Shown: in pieces, positions 1-4,206 of the stretch
How positions within the stretch are numbered: position 1 is the first letter of the stretch
How the letters are laid out: each line of letters opens with the position of its first letter
NCBI GenBank assembly: GCA_947455805.1
Contig: CANGSN010000204.1
Span: forward strand, 1 to 6,258
DNA from: Planctomycetota bacterium
GTDB taxonomy: Bacteria > Planctomycetota > UBA1135 > UBA2386
DNA: 6,258 bases
Reading direction: 5' to 3'
Notes under the pieces: model-generated
Database searches by the model: none
What the model saw: the letters and a program-made list of their open reading frames with translations, nothing else
Told to the model about the DNA's origin: nothing
Program-made: the position numbers and the translations under genes

Positions 1-573
1 GCGTTCCTCGTCGACGAGCGCGCGGCGCACCAGCCCGCCGACCGCCGGCGCCGGCAGCGGCTGCAGCGGCACCACGCGGCAGCGCGACAGCAAGGCGCCG
101 GTGACCGCGAACGACGGGTTCTCGGTGGTGGCGCCGACCAGCACCAGGTCGCCGCGTTCGACGTGCGGCAGGAACGCGTCCTGCTGCGCCTTGTTGAAGC
201 GGTGGATCTCGTCGACGAACAACAGCGTGCCGCGCCCGTCCTGCTGCCGCCGCACGCCTGCTTCGGCGACCGCTTCGCGCACCTGCGCGACGCCGCCGAG
301 CACCGCCGAGAACGGCTGGAAGTGCAGGTTCGCGTGCCGCGCGATCAACAGCGCCAGCGTCGTCTTGCCGACGCCCGGTGGCCCCCACAGCAGCAGCGAG
401 CCGGCGACGCCCTTCTCGATCGCCGCGCGCAGGGCACGGCCGGCGCCGACGACCGTCTCCTGGCCGAGGTACTCCTCGAGCGTGCGCGGCCGCATGCGCT
501 CGGCGAGCGGCGGCAGCGGGGCCTTCTTCGGGTTCGGCGGCGCGTCCTCCGGCAGGTCGCGGAACAGACTCAC
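1..573 (-). CDS. rarA: RarA/MgsA AAA+ ATPase, replication-associated recombination protein A (N-terminal part)
   Basis: This encodes the first 191 residues of a RarA/MgsA/WRNIP1-family clamp-loader-like ATPase, which acts at stalled replication forks and interacts with single-strand binding protein. The E. coli protein is about 447 residues, so more than half lies beyond the left edge. Visible motifs are an N-terminal MRPRTLEEYLGQE box (27-39), Walker A GPPGVGKT (64-71), Walker B LLFVDEIHRF (117-126, D121/E122), sensor 1 GATTENPSF (147-155) and the LLSRCR segment with the likely arginine finger (161-166). All match E. coli RarA closely. The start is GTG at 573: a GGAG sits six bases upstream and the protein opens MSLFRDLPED, as expected. 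The GTG overlaps the stop of the upstream methyltransferase gene as GTGA (570-573), which implies translational coupling. No defect is visible in the part present. Confidence 0.95.
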   Translation of the reverse strand, partial: MSLFRDLPEDAPPNPKKAPLPPLAERMRPRTLEEYLGQETVVGAGRALRAAIEKGVAGSLLLWGPPGVGKTTLALLIARHANLHFQPFSAVLGGVAQVREAVAEAGVRRQQDGRGTLLFVDEIHRFNKAQQDAFLPHVERGDLVLVGATTENPSFAVTGALLSRCRVVPLQPLPAPAVGGLVRRALVDEER

Positions 574-1367
574 GCACCGCTCCGCTGCCGCTTGGCCTCG
601 AACAGCAGCACGCCGGCGGCTACCGCCACGTTCAGGCTCTCGACCGGCGCCTGCAGCGGGATGCGGGTTCGCACGCTGGCGGCGACGAGCAGTTCGTCCG
701 GCACGCCCGCGGCCTCGGCACCGACCACCAGCGCCATCGGCTTCTTCAGGTCGACCTGCGTGTGCGCCCGTTCGCCGCCGCCGTCGGCGACGACCAGCTG
801 CAGGCGATGGCGCTGGCAGAACGCGACGATCGCCGCCGCGTCGAGGCCGTGCAGCACCGGCAGGCGGAAGATCGAACCCATCGAGCCGCGCACGGCCTTG
901 TCGCGGAACGGATCGGCGCCGCCCTTCATGCTGAGCACGCCGGTGGCGCCAGCGGCTTCGGCGGTGCGCAGCAGCGAGCCAAGGTTGCCCGGATCGCGCA
1001 CGCCGGCGGCGACCACGACCATGGGCACCAGCGAGGTGCCGAGCAGCGCGCGCTCCTCGAGCCGCGGCCGCTGCAGCAGCACGGCGACGCCCTGCGGCGT
1101 GTCGAGTGCGCTGAGGCGCGCCAGTACGTCGTCGCTGCAGTCGAGGAACGTGCGCGCGCGTTCCTGCAGGCGGCTCTTCAGCGCCGCGTCGGTGAGCCGC
1201 GGCGACACCGCCGCTTCGACCACGTCGAGCCCGGCGTCGAGCGCCTCGGCGACGAGGCGCACACCCTCCGCCAGCATGAGGTCGGGCAGGTCCCCGCTGG
1301 CCGCATCGCGGAAGCGTTGGATCGCGGGGTTCTTGCCGGACGAGACGGAGCGGTGGGCGGACGACAT
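570..1367 (-). CDS. SpoU/TrmH-family RNA 2'-O-ribose methyltransferase
   Basis: This is a 265-residue SPOUT-superfamily methyltransferase that transfers a methyl group from S-adenosylmethionine to a ribose 2'-OH of rRNA or tRNA. Residues about 13-100 look like the L30e-like substrate-binding domain (MLAEGVRLVAEAL at 31-43). The catalytic knot domain follows with its three motifs: motif 1 DPGNLGSLLRTAEAAG (125-140, with N128 and the catalytic-type R134), motif 2 LVVGAEAAGVP (213-223), and motif 3 IPLQAPVESLNVAVAAG (236-252, with S244-L245-N246). Motif 3 normally has a Gly where Ala240 sits (IPM.G.VESLN). Length is normal for the RlmB/TsnR-like group, but sequence alone does not say which RNA position is modified, so I give no symbol. 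The ATG at 1367 has no clear Shine-Dalgarno and a hairpin lies immediately upstream. The gene ends in a GTGA overlap with rarA. Confidence 0.9.
   Translation of the reverse strand: MSSAHRSVSSGKNPAIQRFRDAASGDLPDLMLAEGVRLVAEALDAGLDVVEAAVSPRLTDAALKSRLQERARTFLDCSDDVLARLSALDTPQGVAVLLQRPRLEERALLGTSLVPMVVVAAGVRDPGNLGSLLRTAEAAGATGVLSMKGGADPFRDKAVRGSMGSIFRLPVLHGLDAAAIVAFCQRHRLQLVVADGGGERAHTQVDLKKPMALVVGAEAAGVPDELLVAASVRTRIPLQAPVESLNVAVAAGVLLFEAKRQRSGA
580..583 (-). promoter_or_regulatory. Shine-Dalgarno GGAG for the GTG start of rarA
   Basis: On the minus strand GGAG lies six bases before the GTG at 573-571, inside the end of the methyltransferase gene. It decides the GTG start, since no ATG is suitably placed. 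Confidence 0.65.
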
Positions 1368-1371
1368 CGGA

Positions 1372-1398
1372 CCGCAGACGGTAGCGAAAGGTCTGCGG
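1372..1398 (-). promoter_or_regulatory. Perfect 8-bp hairpin just upstream of the methyltransferase start
   Basis: CCGCAGAC (1372-1379) and GTCTGCGG (1391-1398) form a perfect inverted repeat around an 11-base loop. On the minus strand its 3' arm ends four bases before the ATG at 1367, so it occupies the place where a ribosome binding site would be. No T run follows in the direction of transcription, so it is not an obvious intrinsic terminator. It could limit translation initiation, stabilise a processed end, or be chance in GC-rich DNA. Confidence 0.4.
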
Positions 1399-1423
1399 CG
1401 ATGCAGCGCCGCCGCCGCGCCGA

Positions 1424-2053
1424 TCACTTCTTCGCGGCCTTCGCCTTCTTCGCCGCCTTCTTCGCGGGCTTGGCAGGCTTCTTCGCAGCGACCGGCTTCT
1501 TCGCCGCCGCCTTCACCGACTTCGCGGCCGGCTTCTTGGCGGCCGGCTTCTTCGCCGCCTTCGCCGGCGCCGCAGCCGCGGCCCCACCACCCTGCAGCTC
1601 CGCCAGCTTGCTGCGCACCTGCTCGGCGTGGCCCGCGGCCTTCACCGTCGCCCAGTGGTGCGCGACCGTGCCGTCCGGCGCGATCAGCACCGTCGACCGG
1701 ATCACGCCCTCGACCTTCTTGCCGTACATCAGCTTGCTGCCGAACGCGCCGTAGGTCTTCATCACCGAGCGATCGGCGTCGGTCAGCAGCCGGATGCCGA
1801 GCTTGTACTTGGCGACGAACTTGGTGTGCGCGGCGGCGCCGTCGGCGCTGCAGCCGAACACTTCCGCGTCGAGGCCGTGGAACGCCGGCAGGGCGGCGGT
1901 GAACTCGCAGGCCTCGACCGTGCAGCCGGGCGTGTCGTCCTTCGGATAGAAGTAGAGAACGACCCAGCGACCGCGCAGGTCCTTCAGCGCGACGGCCTTG
2001 CCGTCCTGGTCGGGGAGGGTGAACGCGGGAGCAGGCGAACCGATCGTGAGCAT
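1424..2053 (-). CDS. bcp: Bcp/PrxQ-type peroxiredoxin with a lysine/alanine/proline-rich C-terminal tail
   Basis: This is a 209-residue thiol peroxidase of the AhpC/TSA superfamily, expected to reduce hydrogen peroxide and organic hydroperoxides using thioredoxin in the cytoplasm. Residues 1-152 are a complete Bcp domain: MLTIGSPAPAF at the N-terminus, the PxxxTxxC motif in YPKDDTPGCT (36-45) with peroxidatic C44, a second Cys at C49 (the C-x4-C spacing of E. coli Bcp C45/C50), and catalytic R119 in GVIRSTVLI. A third Cys, C68, replaces the usual Val of the GVS strand. From about residue 155 the protein becomes a low-complexity tail of AAKKP-like units: 19 Lys in residues 161-209 and no acidic residue. 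This resembles histone H1-like or AlgP-type tails and suggests DNA or RNA binding, which is inference. The ATG at 2053 gives the canonical N-terminus; no strong Shine-Dalgarno is seen. It is first in the leftward gene group. Confidence 0.92.
   Translation of the reverse strand: MLTIGSPAPAFTLPDQDGKAVALKDLRGRWVVLYFYPKDDTPGCTVEACEFTAALPAFHGLDAEVFGCSADGAAAHTKFVAKYKLGIRLLTDADRSVMKTYGAFGSKLMYGKKVEGVIRSTVLIAPDGTVAHHWATVKAAGHAEQVRSKLAELQGGGAAAAAPAKAAKKPAAKKPAAKSVKAAAKKPVAAKKPAKPAKKAAKKAKAAKK
1427..1573 (-). repeat. Imperfect tandem repeats coding the Lys/Ala/Pro tail of the peroxiredoxin
   Basis: The plus strand shows recurring CGGCTTCTTCGCCGCC-like units with variants such as CGGCTTCTTGGCGGC. They encode AAKKP/PAAKK repeats at residues 161-209 of the peroxiredoxin. 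The units differ in phase and length (roughly 12-27 bases), so this is degenerate low-complexity coding sequence. It could change length by slippage or recombination. Confidence 0.75.
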
Positions 2054-2305
2054 CGGCGCATGTTCGGCACCGCCGCGGCACAAGCAAGCGCGACGACGCG
2101 TGAACGCGCCCTCGCCGCACGCGGACGCCGAAGACCGACGGCAACGAGACCACGCAGATCCGGAGTTCGTGGGCGCCGTCGACCAACGCGCGGCCGCAGC
2201 CGACGACCGAAGAACTTCGCAGGGAGGCCGAGAAATCGCCGACCGCGCAGACCCCCTGCCGCGAAAGAGAAGGACCACACCAAGTCTGCAAGGGTGCCGC
2301 ACCGC

Positions 2306-2375
2306 GTGGTGCCGCAGGTCCAAGGCGCTGGTCGGGCCGCCAGCGCACTGTCCGTCGCACGGACCTGCGCACCGC
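2306..2375 (+). promoter_or_regulatory. Candidate structured RNA or cis element: long bulged stem enclosing a second hairpin
   Basis: Read on the plus strand, 2306-2311 plus 2313-2321 (CGCAGGTCC) pair with 2361-2369 (GGACCTGCG) plus 2370-2375. This gives 15 pairs with a single bulged C at 2312 and one T-G wobble (2307/2374). Inside is a perfect 7-bp hairpin GCGCTGG (2325-2331) / CCAGCGC (2340-2346) with an 8-base loop. An alternative fold is also possible: GCGCA (2343-2347) / TGCGC (2366-2370) stacked over GTCCGT (2350-2355) / ACGGAC (2359-2364). It uses the same bases and would exclude both stems of the first fold. The element ends 65 bases before the small membrane protein gene. Because the repeat is symmetric the transcribed strand is uncertain; the wobble pair slightly favours plus. 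No poly-T follows on either side. Confidence 0.4.
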
Positions 2376-2398
2376 TCCGTCCCTGGCTTCGCCACGGA
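2376..2398 (+). promoter_or_regulatory. Short hairpin next to the structured element
   Basis: TCCGT (2376-2380) can pair with ACGGA (2394-2398), or an inner TGGC-TTC-GCCA hairpin can form at 2384-2394. It directly adjoins the larger element and lies 42 bases before the next start codon. Short stems like this are common by chance in GC-rich DNA, so support is weak. Confidence 0.2.
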
Positions 2399-2440
2399 TG
2401 GCCGCGGCGTGGATTCGTTCGACTCCGAATGGATCCGCCC

Positions 2441-2542
2441 ATGAACGCCGCCGGTTGGGTCTTCATGACCCTGTCGCTCGCCGCCGTCCTGACCCTCGTC
2501 ACCTGGTGCTACGCGCAGATCCTGCGCCGACCGCCGGAGTGA
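2441..2542 (+). CDS. Small single-span membrane protein (33 residues)
   Basis: The product MNAAGWVFMTLSLAAVLTLV... continues through WCYAQILRR and ends in PPE. Residues about 5-27 are a continuous hydrophobic helix, followed by a short RR-containing tail, so by the positive-inside rule the C-terminus is probably cytoplasmic. I do not recognise a named family with certainty. Very short proteins of this shape (an N-terminal GWxFM then one helix) are annotated as hypothetical in many Proteobacteria and often sit beside larger transport or metabolic genes. An in-frame ATG at 2429 would add MDPP. I prefer 2441 because the helix then starts the protein and a weak GGA lies seven bases upstream. Its stop is 20 bases before the GH15 start, so it is probably the first gene of that transcript. 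It could be an auxiliary subunit or a membrane anchor for a neighbour; this is inference. Confidence 0.6.
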   Translation: MNAAGWVFMTLSLAAVLTLVTWCYAQILRRPPE

Positions 2543-2552
2543 CCCACCCCGC

Positions 2553-2556
2553 GAGG
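2553..2556 (+). promoter_or_regulatory. Shine-Dalgarno GAGG for the GH15 gene
   Basis: GAGG lies six bases before the ATG at 2563. It selects this start over in-frame upstream codons such as the ATG at 2398, which would overlap the small membrane protein gene and add a sequence unlike the family. Confidence 0.65.
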
Positions 2557-2562
2557 CACTGC

Positions 2563-4206
2563 ATGACGTCCACCCATCCGCAACGACTCGACCACGGCGC
2601 GATCGGCAACGGCCGCGTGCTCGCCCTCGTCGGCCCCGACAGCGCCGTCGACTGGCTGTGCCTGCCGCAGTGGGACTCGCCGTCGGTGTTCGGCAGCCTG
2701 CTGGACCAGGAACGCGGCGGCACCTGGCGCATCGACGGACCGAACGGCCGCCTGCGCGGCGAGCTGGCCTATGCGCGCAACACGAACATACTGATCGGCA
2801 CCTTCCACGACGGCGATGCCGCCTGGGAGGTCGTCGACTTCGCGCCGCGCATCCCGCAGGGCCTGGACGTGCACGCGCCGTACGAACTGGTGCGTCTGGT
2901 GCGCCCGCTGCGCGGTTCGCCGCGACTGCGTGTGCACTTCGACCCGCGCCCCGACTACGGCCGCGCCAACGTCTCGCTGCTGCCGCACGACGGCGGCATC
3001 GACGTGATCGGCGGCCCACACCGCCTGCGCCTCGCCACCAACGCACCGGTGCCGTTCGTGCTCGCCGGCCAGCCGTTCGTCCTGCAGGAGCCGGTGTGGA
3101 TGGTGCTGACGCTGGGCGAACGCGATCGACCACCCGATCTCGCCGGCGTGCAGCGCCAGCTCGAACAGACGCTCGCCGGCTGGCGGGCGTGGGTCCGCAG
3201 CTGCGCCTTGCCACCGTTCCGCCAGCAGCACGTGCTGCGCTCGGCCTTGTGCCTGAAGCTGCACGCGCACCTCGACACCGGCGCGATCATCGCGGCGACG
3301 ACGACCAGCCTGCCGGAAGCGATGGGCACGCAGCGCACCTGGGACTACCGCTACTGCTGGCTGCGCGACGCCGCGTTCGTCGTCGAGTCGCTGCGCCGAC
3401 TGAGCCATCTCGCCGAGGGCGAGGCGTTCCTGCGCTTCCTGCGCGACGTCGCCGAGTCGGGTCCGCTGCAGCCGGTCTACGGCCTCGACGGCCGCCGCGA
3501 ACTGCACGAGCAGTTCCTGCCACACCTCGCCGGCTACCGCGGCAACGGCCACGTTCGCATCGGCAACGCCGCGTGGCACCAGCAGCAAAACGACCTGATG
3601 GGCGAACTGCTGCTGAGCCTCGAGTCACTGCTGTCGGACCCGCGGCTGGTGCACGACGAAGGCCCGGCGGTGATGCCGCTGATCGAACGGCTGGTGCGCG
3701 AGGCGATCGCCGCGCGCGAGCGCGACGAGGTGCTGACCCGCGGCTACAGCCAGTCCCTCGGCTTCTTCACCCAGGCGCTCGACGGCCAGAACCCCGACGC
3801 ATCGAACCTGCTGCTGCCGTCGATCGGACTGATCGACGCGCGCGACGAGCGCTTCACCAACACGCTGCGCGCCTACGAGGAGCGGCTGGTCGAGCGCGGC
3901 TTCATGCTGCGCTACAAGAACGCCGACGACTTCGGTGAGACGACCAGCGCCTTCACCATCTGCAGCTTCTGGTGGGCCGAGGCACTGGCGCTGTCGGGCC
4001 GGCTCGACGACGCCGTCGCCGTGTTCGACCGCATGGTCGCGCACTGCAATCCGCTCGGCCTGTTCAGCGAGGACGTCGAGCCGACGACCGGCGAGCTTCT
4101 CGGCAACTTCCCGCAGGCCTACACCCACGTCGGCCTGATCAACGCCGCCACGACGATCGGCAACCTGCTGGCCGCGCGCGACGGCGAAGTGAGGGCGTGG
4201 GCATGA
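2563..4206 (+). CDS. GH15 glucoamylase/trehalase-family protein lacking the general-acid segment
   Basis: This 547-residue protein belongs to the bacterial cytosolic GH15 family, whose members include glucoamylases, isomaltose-type glucosidases and the mycobacterial-type trehalases. Residues 1 to about 200 form the N-terminal beta-sandwich (IGNGRVLALV at 14-23, SAVDWLCLPQWDSP at 27-40). An (alpha/alpha)6 barrel follows with RTWDYRYCWLRDA (258-270; R268/D269 match the -1 subsite Arg-Asp pair of fungal glucoamylase), RIGNAAWHQQQNDLMGE (332-348), NPDASNLLLPSIGL (410-423), GETTSAFTICSFWWAEAL (458-475; E459 aligns with the general base E400 of A. niger glucoamylase) and LGNFPQAYTHVGLI (513-526). 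The segment expected around residues 380-385, which carries the general acid in a (I/L)WE motif and the following helix, is absent. The chain goes directly from IERLVREA to RERDEVLTRGY. Family members are usually near 600 residues, which fits a missing block of about 55-60. The reading frame is intact. The gene overlaps otsA by ATGA (4203-4206). Activity is doubtful; the family call is secure. Confidence 0.9.
   Translation: MTSTHPQRLDHGAIGNGRVLALVGPDSAVDWLCLPQWDSPSVFGSLLDQERGGTWRIDGPNGRLRGELAYARNTNILIGTFHDGDAAWEVVDFAPRIPQGLDVHAPYELVRLVRPLRGSPRLRVHFDPRPDYGRANVSLLPHDGGIDVIGGPHRLRLATNAPVPFVLAGQPFVLQEPVWMVLTLGERDRPPDLAGVQRQLEQTLAGWRAWVRSCALPPFRQQHVLRSALCLKLHAHLDTGAIIAATTTSLPEAMGTQRTWDYRYCWLRDAAFVVESLRRLSHLAEGEAFLRFLRDVAESGPLQPVYGLDGRRELHEQFLPHLAGYRGNGHVRIGNAAWHQQQNDLMGELLLSLESLLSDPRLVHDEGPAVMPLIERLVREAIAARERDEVLTRGYSQSLGFFTQALDGQNPDASNLLLPSIGLIDARDERFTNTLRAYEERLVERGFMLRYKNADDFGETTSAFTICSFWWAEALALSGRLDDAVAVFDRMVAHCNPLGLFSEDVEPTTGELLGNFPQAYTHVGLINAATTIGNLLAARDGEVRAWA
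4191..4194 (+). promoter_or_regulatory. Shine-Dalgarno GAGG for the fused otsA-otsB gene
   Basis: GAGG lies inside the last codons of the GH15 gene, eight bases before the ATG at 4203. With the ATGA overlap it supports coupled translation of the two proteins. Confidence 0.55.

Larger units (their letters stand above)
2054..2440. other. Divergent intergenic region without a credible protein gene
   Basis: About 390 bases lie between the peroxiredoxin start (leftward) and the small membrane protein start (rightward). Open frames cross it on both strands, but their translations are Arg/Ala/Pro-rich and show no domain I recognise. The part at about 2130-2290 is less GC-dominated and more A-rich than the flanking genes. 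Promoters for both gene groups should be here, but I could not find a convincing -35/-10 pair or operator. No tRNA fold or known riboswitch core was recognised. The right part holds the nested inverted repeat described separately. A 9-base direct repeat GGTGCCGCA occurs at 2293-2301 and 2308-2316. Confidence 0.7.

Noticed and set aside
1372..1398. Intrinsic terminator between the peroxiredoxin and methyltransferase genes
   Set aside because: The hairpin is perfect but no T run follows on the minus strand, and it ends only four bases before the next start codon.
1424..1580. CRISPR-like or satellite repeat array
   Set aside because: The recurring CGGCTTCTTCGCC units are in frame with, and explained by, the Lys/Ala/Pro tail of the peroxiredoxin. 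Spacing is irregular and there are no unique spacers.
2054..2305. Promoter pair for the two divergent gene groups
   Set aside because: Promoters must be nearby, but no hexamer pair with 16-18 base spacing stood out on either strand. Marking one would be a guess.
570..2372. Single 600-residue minus-strand gene covering the methyltransferase and the region upstream
   Set aside because: Only residues from the ATG at 1367 onward show a domain. The upstream part is an out-of-frame reading of the peroxiredoxin gene and intergenic DNA.
2406..2440. tRNA-like GATTCGTTCGACTCCGAAT segment just before the small membrane protein gene
   Set aside because: It resembles a T-arm by eye, but the loop is not TTCRANN with a proper 5-bp stem, and no matching acceptor or anticodon arm exists around it.
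2398..2562. N-terminal extension of the GH15 protein from the ATG at 2398
   Set aside because: It would overlap the small membrane protein gene in another frame and adds sequence unlike the family. The ATG at 2563 has a GAGG at the right distance and gives the usual N-terminus.
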